From: Aequorivita sp.
GTDB lineage: Bacteria > Bacteroidota > Bacteroidia > Flavobacteriales > Flavobacteriaceae
Length of the DNA: 32,989 nt
Direction: 5' to 3'
Assembly (NCBI GenBank): GCA_030690315.1
Contig: JAUYGY010000034.1
Coordinates: 1 to 32,989 of the forward strand
Under the pieces are notes generated by a model, which saw only the letters and a list, made by a program, of their open reading frames with translations, was not told the DNA's origin and searched no databases. Position numbers and translations under genes: made by a program. This document shows, piece after piece, positions 1 through 7,934 of the stretch (position 1 is its first letter; each line of letters opens with the position of its first letter).

Positions 1-2
1 TT

Positions 3-629
3 ACCGTTATTGATACTTTGGATAGCGGTCGAGCTTTACTATCGAAAGGATTTTTGGAAGAGGCGAAAAGAGAAGCCAATAAAAACATAGCTTTTTTAAA
101 AGAAAAAGTTGCTGAAAATGCACCGCTTATTGGTATTGAACCTTCCGCAATTTTATCATTTCGTGATGAATACCTGAGATTGGCAGATGATAAACTTGCA
201 GCCGAAAACATTTCAAATAACACTTTTTTAATTGAGGAGTTTTTGGCTTCCGAAATTCAAAAAGGAACTATTACCGCAGAACAGTTTACCACCCAAGAAA
301 AACAAATTAAAATACATTCCCACTGTCACCAAAAATCCTTGAGCAACCAAAAAGTAACTTTTGATATTTTAAACCTTCCCGAAAATTACAAGCCAACCAT
401 CATTTCATCTGGTTGCTGCGGAATGGCGGGAAGTTTTGGTTATGAAAGGGAACATTACGACATAAGTATAAAAATAGGCGAATTGAAGCTGTTTCCGTCA
501 ATTAGAAAATCTTCCGAAGAAACTATAATTGCAGCCAACGGGACAAGTTGCAGACATCAAATTTTGGATGGAACGGGAAGAGCAGCTTTGCATCCTGTAA
601 CTATTTTAAAGAATGCTTTAAAGAAATAG
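3..629 (+). CDS. FAD-linked oxidase/(Fe-S)-binding protein, C-terminal part (5' end outside window)
   Basis: The reading frame is open from the first bases of the window, so this is the last 208 residues of a longer protein. It carries cysteine-rich CCG-type signatures of the Fe-S/heterodisulfide-reductase-like domain: HSHCHQKSL near residue 104, SSGCCGMAGSFG near residue 136, and a further Cys in NGTSCRHQI near residue 182. In this family the domain follows an N-terminal FAD-binding oxidase (D-lactate/glycolate-oxidase type) in a protein of roughly 950-1000 residues. It would pass electrons from a 2-hydroxy-acid to an acceptor. The substrate cannot be told from this fragment, and a free-standing GlpC/LutA-like subunit is also possible. 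Its stop codon is one base from that of the convergent phosphoesterase gene. Confidence 0.8.
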   Translation, partial: TVIDTLDSGRALLSKGFLEEAKREANKNIAFLKEKVAENAPLIGIEPSAILSFRDEYLRLADDKLAAENISNNTFLIEEFLASEIQKGTITAEQFTTQEKQIKIHSHCHQKSLSNQKVTFDILNLPENYKPTIISSGCCGMAGSFGYEREHYDISIKIGELKLFPSIRKSSEETIIAANGTSCRHQILDGTGRAALHPVTILKNALKK

Positions 630-639
630 GCTAAAGCAT
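613..639. terminator. Bidirectional hairpin across two convergent stop codons
   Basis: An 8-bp perfect stem (ATGCTTTA at 613-620 with TAAAGCAT at 632-639) encloses an 11-nt loop containing the TAG stop of the upstream + gene. The opposing gene's stop lies in the right arm. T-tracts are weak, so termination efficiency is uncertain. Confidence 0.45.
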
Positions 640-1467
640 CGTTTTAAACGCTTTCATTGCAGCTACCATATTTTCAAGGCCTTCGCTTTCTTCTTCAAAT
701 AAAACTTCTTCGGGAAGCAAAACATTTTGGCGGTCGAGATAGGAATATAAACTCCACCGTTCGTTATTATACTCTAATGCTGTCAGGTTTTCTACCCAAT
801 CCCCACTATTTAGGTATTCACAGCTTCCTTTTGGAGTAATAATTTTCCTCATACAAGGTTGATGAATATGGCCGCAAACCACATAGTCGAATTCGTTGTC
901 GATGGCTAAATCTGTTGCCGTCCTTTCAAAATCATCAATGAATTTCATTGCACTTTTCACACTATTTTTTATTTTTTTTGAAAGCGAATATTTTTCACGG
1001 CCGGCCTTTTCCAAAAAATAATTTATAAAACGGTTGAAAAGAATCAAAAAATCATAGCCCCAGCCGCCTAATTTTGCAATCCATTTTGCATGCTGGATGG
1101 AAGCGTCAAAAACATCGCCGTGAAAAAACCACACTTTTTTTCCATCCAGATTTAGCAAGAGTTTATCAATTATCTGAATATTTCCCATTTTAGTATCACT
1201 GAACCTTCGTAACTTTTCGTCGTGATTCCCAGTAATGTAATACACCTTGGTGCCTTTTGTGGCGAGGGACAAAATTTTTTTTATTATTAGAAGATGTGCT
1301 TTCGGAAAATAACGTTTCCGGAATTGCCAAATATCAACTATATCACCATTCAAAATAATTTTTTTTGGCTTCACGGAATTCAAATAATGCAGAAGCTCCT
1401 TGGCATGGCAGCCATACGTCCCCAAATGGACATCAGAAATTACAACAATTTCAACCTTTCTTTTCAA
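631..1467 (-). CDS. UDP-2,3-diacylglucosamine diphosphatase-like metallophosphoesterase (LpxH family)
   Basis: This 278-residue protein has the full calcineurin-like dimetal motif set: SDVHLG (Asp12, His14), NGD (40-42), GNHDE (80-84), HGD (116-118) and GHIHQP (199-204). LpxH-type enzymes hydrolyse UDP-2,3-diacylglucosamine to lipid X and UMP in lipid A synthesis at the inner membrane. The long helical insert around residues 120-185 is typical of LpxH-like proteins, but a related phosphodiesterase of other specificity cannot be excluded. No ATG lies between the upstream in-frame stop and the first motif. The start is therefore read as TTG at 1467, giving the N-terminus KRKVEIVVISD expected for the family. 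It is convergent with the preceding gene and divergent from aroC. Confidence 0.8.
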   Translation of the reverse strand: MKRKVEIVVISDVHLGTYGCHAKELLHYLNSVKPKKIILNGDIVDIWQFRKRYFPKAHLLIIKKILSLATKGTKVYYITGNHDEKLRRFSDTKMGNIQIIDKLLLNLDGKKVWFFHGDVFDASIQHAKWIAKLGGWGYDFLILFNRFINYFLEKAGREKYSLSKKIKNSVKSAMKFIDDFERTATDLAIDNEFDYVVCGHIHQPCMRKIITPKGSCEYLNSGDWVENLTALEYNNERWSLYSYLDRQNVLLPEEVLFEEESEGLENMVAAMKAFKTML

Positions 1468-1615
1468 TAGTGGATTTTCTATACAAATTTCTAAATTTCT
1501 GCAATCAAACTCTTTAACCCAATGTTACTATAATTTGGTTTTAGGGTTATTTTATTGGCTTCGTGTTTCGGAAATATTATGAACAGTGTAATTTTCATTA
1601 TTCATTGCTATCGTT

Positions 1616-1623
1616 TACATTTG
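1616..1623 (+). promoter_or_regulatory. Flavobacterial -7 box for aroC
   Basis: TACATTTG matches the Bacteroidota -7 consensus TAnnTTTG in full and lies 15 nt before the aroC ATG. No clear -33 TTG is found 17-23 nt upstream. Its position favours the ATG at 1638 over in-frame upstream codons. Confidence 0.5.
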
Positions 1624-1637
1624 TTGAAAACCATTTT

Positions 1638-2702
1638 ATGGCGGGTAATTCCTTCGGAAAAATTTTCAAGCTTACCACCTTTGGCGAATCTCACGGCGCG
1701 GCAATTGGCGGCATAATAGATGGCTGCCCCGCAGGACTTTCCTTGGATTTTAAAGCAATCAATTTTGAAATGCAACGCAGAAAACCTGGCCAATCTACAA
1801 TTGTTACCCAACGAAAAGAGGAAGATGAAGTACAATTTCTTTCCGGAATATTTGATGGAAAAACCACAGGAACCCCAATTGGTTTCACAATTGAAAATAC
1901 CGATCATAAAAGTCAGGATTATAGCCATATAAAAGACATTTATCGGCCCTCGCATGCAGATTACACTTACGATAAAAAATACGGAATCCGCGACTATCGC
2001 GGAGGTGGGCGCTCTTCTGCGCGTGAAACGGCTTGTAGGGTTGTTGCCGGTGCTATAGCAAAACAATTGCTTCAGAATATAAAAATTACTGCCTATGTTT
2101 CTTCCGTAGGCGAAATGGATCTCAAAAAACATTATTCAGAACTTGATTTTTCAGAAATTGAAAAAAATCCTGTGCGTTGTGCAGATGCTGAAATGGCTTC
2201 AAAAATGGAGAGTTATATAAAATCTATCAGAAAGGAAGGCGATACCATTGGCGGAACAATAAGCTGTGTGATTCAAAACGTTCCCGTTGGTTTAGGCGAA
2301 CCGGTTTTTGATAAATTGCATGCCGAATTGGGCAAGGCAATGTTATCTATAAATGCCGTAAAAGGGTTTGAATACGGAAGCGGATTTGCTGGCACCGCAA
2401 TGAAAGGCAGTGAACACAACGATATTTTTAATGAAGACGGAAGTACAAAAACCAACCACAGCGGCGGAATTCAGGGAGGCATAAGCAATGGCGAGGATAT
2501 TTATTTTAAGGTTGCCTTTAAGCCAGTTGCTACAATTATGCAAAAACAGGAAACCATAGATAGCAAAGGTGAAAAAGCAACAGCCGAGGGAAAAGGGCGT
2601 CACGACCCCTGTGTTGTTCCAAGGGGAGTTCCAATTGTTGAAGCTATGGCAGCCTTGGTTTTGGCAGATTTTTACCTTTTAAATAAAATTTCCAAACTTT
2701 AA
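1638..2702 (+). CDS. aroC: Chorismate synthase
   Basis: AroC removes phosphate from 5-enolpyruvylshikimate-3-phosphate to give chorismate, the last step of the shikimate pathway, using reduced FMN. The 354-residue product has the family signatures: GESHG at residues 16-20 near the N-terminus, [12 protein letters not shown] near residue 120, and [13 protein letters not shown] near the C-terminus. Length is normal for the family. The open frame extends 25 codons further upstream. ATG 1638 is chosen because [10 protein letters not shown] is the expected N-terminus and a -7 box ends 14 nt upstream. The symporter gene follows after 16 nt and is probably co-transcribed. Confidence 0.97.
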   Translation: MAGNSFGKIFKLTTFGESHGAAIGGIIDGCPAGLSLDFKAINFEMQRRKPGQSTIVTQRKEEDEVQFLSGIFDGKTTGTPIGFTIENTDHKSQDYSHIKDIYRPSHADYTYDKKYGIRDYRGGGRSSARETACRVVAGAIAKQLLQNIKITAYVSSVGEMDLKKHYSELDFSEIEKNPVRCADAEMASKMESYIKSIRKEGDTIGGTISCVIQNVPVGLGEPVFDKLHAELGKAMLSINAVKGFEYGSGFAGTAMKGSEHNDIFNEDGSTKTNHSGGIQGGISNGEDIYFKVAFKPVATIMQKQETIDSKGEKATAEGKGRHDPCVVPRGVPIVEAMAALVLADFYLLNKISKL

Positions 2703-2718
2703 AAAACTAACTACTTAT

Positions 2719-4164
2719 ATGAAAAAATTAGCACTACACTGGAAAATAATAATCGGATTAATCTTGGGAATAATCTGGGCCCTGCTTTCCAGCCAATTGG
2801 GGTGGAGTGAATTTACAATCAATTGGATTGCCCCGTTTGGAACCATATTTATTAATTTATTAAAATTAATCGCGGTTCCGTTGGTGTTAGTTTCTATCAT
2901 TAGTGGCGTTGCAAATATTGGAGATGCCTCTAGTTTGGGGAGAATGGGAGGGAAGACACTTTTAGCATATTTGGTGACAACCCTTTTTGCAGTTGGTTTA
3001 GGTTTGGTGCTTGTAAACGTTATCAAACCGGGGAAATTGATTGACGAACAAAGTAGGATAGATAATAGAATAAGTTATGAAATTTGGGCTGCATCGGAAG
3101 GGCATCAAATAAAGGATGGAATTAATTATTTGCAGGAACCCGCCTTTTTTGAAAGGGCACGGAAAATAACCGATCTTACAAAAGGGGAATTAAAAGATGC
3201 TTCAGTTACCGAAAAAATTAATACTGCCGAAAAAACCAAAGATTCTTCGCCCTTGCAACCTTTGGTAGATATTGTACCTGAAAATTTCTTTTACTCTTTG
3301 TCAGACAACGGATTAATGCTTCAAATTATTTTCTTCGGAATATTTTTTGGGGTGTGTCTTTTGCTAATTCCAAATGATAAATCGCATCCCGTAACTGTGT
3401 TTATGGACAGCACCATGGAGGTTTTCCTAAAAATGGTCGATTTGGTTATGCAAGCTGCACCATTCTTTGTTTTTGCTTTATTGGCTGGGGTTGTAAGTAA
3501 AATGGCAGGGGATGATATTGGGAAAGTATATGAAATATTTAAAGGTTTAAGCTGGTATTCGCTCACCGTATTTTTAGGGTTGATGCTGATGATTTTTATT
3601 GTATATCCACTATTGATGAAACTTTTTGTAAAAAAAATACCCTATAAAGGATTTTTTAAAGCAATGGCTCCAGCACAAACATTGGCATTTTCAACATCCA
3701 GCAGTGCCGCTACTTTACCTGTAACTATGGAATGTGTGGAAGAAAATCTGGGCGTGGATAAAAAGATAACCAGTTTTGTTTTGCCAATTGGCGCAACGGT
3801 GAATATGGACGGAACCTGTCTATATCAAGCCGTGGCTGTGGTATTTCTTGCACAGTTGCATATGATCGACCTAACGCTTGGGCAGCAATTAACCATTGTA
3901 CTTACCGCAACATTGGCCTCCATCGGTTCAGCCGCTGTGCCCAGTGCAGGTTTGGTGATGCTTATAATTGTTTTGGAATCTGTTGGTTTAAATCCTGCCT
4001 GGATTGCAATAATCTTTCCGGTAGATAGAATTTTGGATATGTTCCGAACCGTAGTAAATGTTACGGGTGATGCAACTGTATGTACCATAATTGCTGATGG
4101 CGAGGGCATGCTTAATTATGAGCCGAAGGAAGATCCTTCTGAGACTTTTGATTTGGAATCTTAA
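2719..4164 (+). CDS. Dicarboxylate/amino acid:cation symporter (DAACS family)
   Basis: This 481-residue multispanning membrane protein has the glutamate/aspartate/C4-dicarboxylate transporter signatures: the serine-rich hairpin SSSAATLP at residues 327-334 and NMDGT at 362-366, which bind substrate and Na+ in GltPh-type carriers. It takes up acidic amino acids or C4-dicarboxylates with Na+ or H+. Between the third and fourth membrane segments (about residues 105-187) there is an extra polar loop of about 80 residues, rich in Lys, Glu and Asp, which is longer than in GltPh and should be extracytoplasmic. The gene follows aroC closely, yet no shared pathway is evident. Exact substrate is not predictable. 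Confidence 0.93.
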   Translation: MKKLALHWKIIIGLILGIIWALLSSQLGWSEFTINWIAPFGTIFINLLKLIAVPLVLVSIISGVANIGDASSLGRMGGKTLLAYLVTTLFAVGLGLVLVNVIKPGKLIDEQSRIDNRISYEIWAASEGHQIKDGINYLQEPAFFERARKITDLTKGELKDASVTEKINTAEKTKDSSPLQPLVDIVPENFFYSLSDNGLMLQIIFFGIFFGVCLLLIPNDKSHPVTVFMDSTMEVFLKMVDLVMQAAPFFVFALLAGVVSKMAGDDIGKVYEIFKGLSWYSLTVFLGLMLMIFIVYPLLMKLFVKKIPYKGFFKAMAPAQTLAFSTSSSAATLPVTMECVEENLGVDKKITSFVLPIGATVNMDGTCLYQAVAVVFLAQLHMIDLTLGQQLTIVLTATLASIGSAAVPSAGLVMLIIVLESVGLNPAWIAIIFPVDRILDMFRTVVNVTGDATVCTIIADGEGMLNYEPKEDPSETFDLES

Positions 4165-4334
4165 CTTTATAAGAATAGTATTTCAGGAAGATAAAAGTTT
4201 CATTTTTAACAGATTACCTTTTGTCGTAAAAAATAATTTTACTAATTTAGATTATTACTTCTCCCCGGCAATAAACGCCCAGTCTAAATTTTTTATTGAA
4301 TTTGCCCTCTTAGCTATGACTAAATATCATAGTT

Positions 4335-5123
4335 ATGAAAAAAATTATCCTATTATTTTGTGCCGGCCTTACAATTGGAAATGTATTTGGCCAAGTGGGG
4401 ATTGGAACTGTAAACCCCAGTAATTCTTCAATGCTTGAAGTGAGCAGTACCTCTGATGGCGGCTTCACTTATAAAGGTTTTATGCCTCCGAGAGTACCAA
4501 CTTCTTCTGCAAGAGACGCTATCAATCCCACAACAGGTGATAGTGGCTTATTGATTTTTGTGGAAAGCATTGGGTGTCTACAAATTTGGAACGGCACAAA
4601 TTGGGAAAATATTTACTGTCTCGATACAATTGCAGTTGAACCTTGGATCAATGAATTTCATTATGACAATGCGGGAGGGGATGTTGGCGAGTTTGTTGAG
4701 ATCGCTGGCCCTTCGGGATTGGATTTGAGTAATTATAAATTGTTATTATATAATGGAGCAAACGGTAACACTTATGATACTTTTTCTCTGTCAGGAATAA
4801 TAGACAATGAGTCAAATAATTTTGGTGCACTACATTTCAATAGAGAAATACAAAATGGAAGTCCGGATGGGATTGCACTAATTAAAATATCTACAAATCA
4901 AGGATTGCAATTTATTAGTTATGAAGGAAGCTTTACGGCCACAAATAATGTCGCAAATGGGATGACTTCTATAGATATAGGAGTGGAAGAATCGGATGCT
5001 ATAACACCCGCTGGCTTTTCATTACAACTAATAGGAACTGGAGATTCCTACAACGATTTTCATTGGAATAATCCCGCAGATGACTCTCCGGGAGATTTGA
5101 ATATCGGGCAAAATATCAATTAA
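4335..5123 (+). CDS. Secreted lamin-tail-domain-like protein
   Basis: This 262-residue protein has a signal peptide (about residues 1-19, cleaved near VFGQ). The VGIGT-x-NPS-x-S-x-LEV start of the mature protein is common in secreted and fibre-like proteins of Bacteroidota. From about residue 100 it has WINEFHYDNAGGDVGEFVEI and a following Leu/Tyr-rich beta stretch. This is the pattern of lamin-tail-type domains, beta-sandwiches found on extracellular nucleases, adhesins and surface proteins. No catalytic domain or type IX C-terminal sorting domain is visible. The gene stands alone, 170 nt after the symporter, and ends at a strong bidirectional hairpin. Function is unknown; adhesion or surface association is inference. 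Confidence 0.75.
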   Translation: MKKIILLFCAGLTIGNVFGQVGIGTVNPSNSSMLEVSSTSDGGFTYKGFMPPRVPTSSARDAINPTTGDSGLLIFVESIGCLQIWNGTNWENIYCLDTIAVEPWINEFHYDNAGGDVGEFVEIAGPSGLDLSNYKLLLYNGANGNTYDTFSLSGIIDNESNNFGALHFNREIQNGSPDGIALIKISTNQGLQFISYEGSFTATNNVANGMTSIDIGVEESDAITPAGFSLQLIGTGDSYNDFHWNNPADDSPGDLNIGQNIN

Positions 5124-5138
5124 CAATCAGCATTAAAA

Positions 5139-5168
5139 AAAAGGAGAAACAGAGATGTTTCTCCTTTT
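5139..5168. terminator. Bidirectional rho-independent terminator
   Basis: A perfect 12-bp stem (AAAAGGAGAAAC at 5139-5150 with GTTTCTCCTTTT at 5157-5168) has a 6-nt loop and is flanked by an A-tract on the left and T-rich sequence on the right. It sits between the convergent lamin-tail and DUF4139 genes and can serve both. Confidence 0.85.
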
Positions 5169-5172
5169 CAGT

Positions 5173-7245
5173 TTACAAATAAACTTTTTTAAACTTTGGA
5201 TATTTCACAGTATAGGTGAATTCCCTTTTTTCGGAGGCACTAGGCTGGAGTTCAATTTTCCAGCGTATAATCCCTGTTTTGTCGTTATAATCAGAAGTAC
5301 CCTTTTCAATATCTTCCACCTTAATTTCCTTATTTTCTGAAATAGGAATCCTGTCTTCCAAAACTAAGGTTATTGGAGTTTTTTTATTGTTCTTCACTTC
5401 AATTTTATAGCCTTTGTCAATAATTCTAGTGCTTCCCAGAAAAGATTTGCTCTTAAAGTTTTCCAACTTTTCACGTTTCACAATTATATTCGGATCAATT
5501 CCTAATGAAAGATTTAAACTATCTGCAGTTGCCTGTGGATTTATTATTGACTTTCCGGCATAACTCCCTTCAAAATAAATATTTGCCTCACCTGTTAATA
5601 GATCAAATTTTTCCCAATTATTGATGGTTGCAGTAAGAAAAACATTTTCGTTCAACTCTGGAGCTGCATAATATTGATAGGTGGCGGGTAGTTCGAAATT
5701 ATCAACTTCAATCACAGTAATTTCAGCGTTGGATTTGATTGTATATTTTTCTTTAATTTCGAAACGTGTATTGGTTATTCCAACTTCTTTTGTTGAAATG
5801 GAAAGTTCTTCAGAATTTTTCGTAGTAATTACCACAACGCCATTTGCTCCGCGCGAGCCATATCTAGCCGTAGTTGCTGCATCTTTTAAAATTGTTATAT
5901 CTGCAATTGATTCATCATCAAAATTCCTCATCTCATTTTCAGATACAGGAACACCGTCAACAATATACAAAAGTGACCCAGAATTATTAAGGCTTCTTGT
6001 ACCTCTTATTTGAATCCCAGCAGCTTTACCTTCAAATCTTTGAGCTAGCCAATCTGGCTCATCATTGTTTGAAGCTCCGTAAGCTGTCACTACAACCTCT
6101 TCTAATGCAGCTCCAGGTTTTAAGCTCGTATTCATTGTACCTGCATAAATGGGCAAAGTCTCAGTTTCAAAACCTACATAACTATAAGCCAATTCACGGG
6201 ACCCCTGAATGTCTAAAGTATAATTTCCGTCAAAATCTGTTTGCGTGCCGTTTGATGTACCAACTTCTATAACGTTCACTCCAGGCAGGGGCAAGCCAGT
6301 ATCGTCAATAACAGTTCCCGTAACACGGCGGATTGTGGGGTTGTATTTATAGTTGCTATTGCGAACAGGGGCTGCATTTCCATAGCTTTTATTGTTGAAA
6401 TTTAAATAGCGTGGCAAAAGAATCGGTTTGCTATTGTTCGTAGTTGGATCACCCGTAGATAATACAACATTTACATTTTCCCAATCTGTCCCGCTTTGCT
6501 GATATACGTTGGCTTTATATGAAAACTCAATAGGCGAGGAGGTGTTGGTGGCACGAATATCATACAACGGAAACCAGCCAGCATTTCGAATATTATATCG
6601 AATATTCAAAACAAGGTTTGCGGGTCTTTTCGAATTAAGCTTTAAAGTTATCTCGCCACGTTGTTCTTTCTTGGAATCATCCAGCTTCAGTAGTTCGTTT
6701 TGATGGTCAGAAATTTTAGTTTTTAAATCGGTTATAAGTTGATACTGCTTGTAAATGGCGTTTTTAATTTCAGTGGTTCGGCTTCTATAATATACTGACA
6801 TTTCCTTTACTTTTTCAAGCGAAAGATCTGTTGCGTCGCTATTTATTTTTTGGTTTTGCTGAAGTAATTGCAATTCTTGTTTAAAACCATCAATTACATT
6901 TTCCACTTCGTTTTTTTCGGTTTCCAAATCTTCCAAAGCACTTTTCAAAGTTTTGTTTTCTTCTGAAACCTCTTTCTTTTCGAGATAATCTATATTAAAA
7001 ACTATTGAAAGTATCGAAGCATCTCCTAGTCCAGAGATTTGTATACTGTTTTCATCAATATCCGGTGAAAGATTATTGAAAATAAAACTATTTTCCCCCG
7101 GAAGTAGATTAATTGAAGAAGTCCGCTCTACGGAAGCGCCTTCCAAATAAACGGTAACTTTTTCAATCTTCGAAATTGTAGGTTTTTCAGAATTGGCAAA
7201 TAGGAAAATGGGCAGTAAAAAGCAAAGAAGTAGTAAATTTTTCAT
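5173..7245 (-). CDS. DUF4139/MuiA-like secreted protein with inserted carboxypeptidase-regulatory and TonB-plug domains
   Basis: This 690-residue exported protein has a signal peptide at about residues 1-18, an N-terminal DUF4140-like region (20-95), a Glu/Lys/Leu-rich coiled coil (about 95-200) and a DUF4139 beta-rich region beginning near 200 and resuming near 490 to the end. Inserted into DUF4139 is a carboxypeptidase-D regulatory-like domain (about 310-385; TGLPLPGVNVIEVGTSNGT, DGNYTLDIQG, YSYVGFET). It is followed by a TonB-receptor plug-like domain (about 390-480; RGTRSL, LYIVDGVPV, ITILKDAATTARYGSRGANG). No outer-membrane barrel follows, so it is not a SusC receptor. The DUF4139 family includes E. 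coli-type 'mucoidy inhibitor' proteins whose biochemistry is unclear. A TAGTTTTG -7 box lies 27 nt upstream. Confidence 0.85.
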   Translation of the reverse strand: MKNLLLLCFLLPIFLFANSEKPTISKIEKVTVYLEGASVERTSSINLLPGENSFIFNNLSPDIDENSIQISGLGDASILSIVFNIDYLEKKEVSEENKTLKSALEDLETEKNEVENVIDGFKQELQLLQQNQKINSDATDLSLEKVKEMSVYYRSRTTEIKNAIYKQYQLITDLKTKISDHQNELLKLDDSKKEQRGEITLKLNSKRPANLVLNIRYNIRNAGWFPLYDIRATNTSSPIEFSYKANVYQQSGTDWENVNVVLSTGDPTTNNSKPILLPRYLNFNNKSYGNAAPVRNSNYKYNPTIRRVTGTVIDDTGLPLPGVNVIEVGTSNGTQTDFDGNYTLDIQGSRELAYSYVGFETETLPIYAGTMNTSLKPGAALEEVVVTAYGASNNDEPDWLAQRFEGKAAGIQIRGTRSLNNSGSLLYIVDGVPVSENEMRNFDDESIADITILKDAATTARYGSRGANGVVVITTKNSEELSISTKEVGITNTRFEIKEKYTIKSNAEITVIEVDNFELPATYQYYAAPELNENVFLTATINNWEKFDLLTGEANIYFEGSYAGKSIINPQATADSLNLSLGIDPNIIVKREKLENFKSKSFLGSTRIIDKGYKIEVKNNKKTPITLVLEDRIPISENKEIKVEDIEKGTSDYNDKTGIIRWKIELQPSASEKREFTYTVKYPKFKKVYL

Positions 7246-7272
7246 GGTGATGGTTTTTATTGGTTATAGAAC

Positions 7273-7280
7273 CAAAACTA
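7273..7280 (-). promoter_or_regulatory. Flavobacterial -7 box for the DUF4139 gene
   Basis: On the minus strand TAGTTTTG matches TAnnTTTG fully, placing the transcript start about 20 nt before the ATG at 7245. No obvious -33 TTG at standard spacing. Confidence 0.45.
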
Positions 7281-7386
7281 TCACGTTATAATTTTTTAAA
7301 ATAACAGGAATGAGCGACTGGCGCTTTTGGGGAAGGGAAAACTAATTATCAGTTATTTTGTAGCTTAAAATCAATTAATATCTTCT

Positions 7387-7788
7387 TTAAAGAAATTTAC
7401 TTTTCAATTCCGCAGTAGGAATCATACAACTTTCCTTTTTTCCAAACCATTTATAGCGGTTTCTGGCTACGTAATCATAAACCGAATCTCTGATGAATCG
7501 AGGCACAACCATAAACCCAAAAAGTAGGGGATAGGCGCCCGAAAGATGTTTGGCAATATGAAGCGCCGCCGATGATTTTTGGTAATATTCATCGCCATCA
7601 ATCACAATGATGGAATCTACTTTTTCAGTATCAATATTGAATTTTGCTGTCAAATGCGCTCCAATTTCACTTTGCAGGGCTGCAAATTTGAACATGTTTT
7701 TTTTGTCATGTTTTATAATATAAGTAACCGCGCCGTTGCAAAGATTGCAAACACCGTCGAACAATATTATTTTCTGATTTTCATTCAT
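7387..7788 (-). CDS. DCC-family thiol-disulfide oxidoreductase-like protein (DUF393)
   Basis: This 133-residue protein opens with the family signature: a beta strand, then FDGVCNLCNGAV (Asp11, Cys14, Cys17), the D-x-x-C-x-x-C pattern that names the DCC group. Predicted to be a small thioredoxin-like redox protein; no signal peptide is seen, so it would act in the cytoplasm. Substrates of this family are not established. It is transcribed in the same direction as mutS2, 146 nt downstream of it, separated by an inverted arrangement of short repeats. Confidence 0.88.
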   Translation of the reverse strand: MNENQKIILFDGVCNLCNGAVTYIIKHDKKNMFKFAALQSEIGAHLTAKFNIDTEKVDSIIVIDGDEYYQKSSAALHIAKHLSGAYPLLFGFMVVPRFIRDSVYDYVARNRYKWFGKKESCMIPTAELKSKFL

Positions 7789-7815
7789 AATAAATTTAAA
7801 AAAACTCCAAAAAAT

Positions 7816-7932
7816 AAATCACAAATCCCAAATAAATCTCAATTTTCAAAAAACAAGAAAAACATTCTTTAAGATTTAAGATTTGCGCTTTGAATTTTAT
7901 TTGTGATTTGGTGCTTGTCATTTGGAATTTGA
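7816..7932. repeat. Inverted clusters of degenerate heptamers between mutS2 and the DCC gene
   Basis: The left cluster (about 7816-7842) reads AAATCAC, AAATCCC, AAATAAATC. The right cluster (about 7873-7932) is made of GATTTAA, GATTTGC and further ATTTGnn units. The two face each other: AAATCACAAAT at 7816-7826 is the exact reverse complement of 7899-7909, so a long imperfect hairpin can form. No open reading frame is supported here. Confidence 0.6.
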
Positions 7933-7934
7933 AA

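Noticed and set aside
1608..2132. Long minus-strand open frame opposite aroC
   Set aside because: It lies wholly inside the strongly supported chorismate synthase gene, and its product has no recognisable domain.
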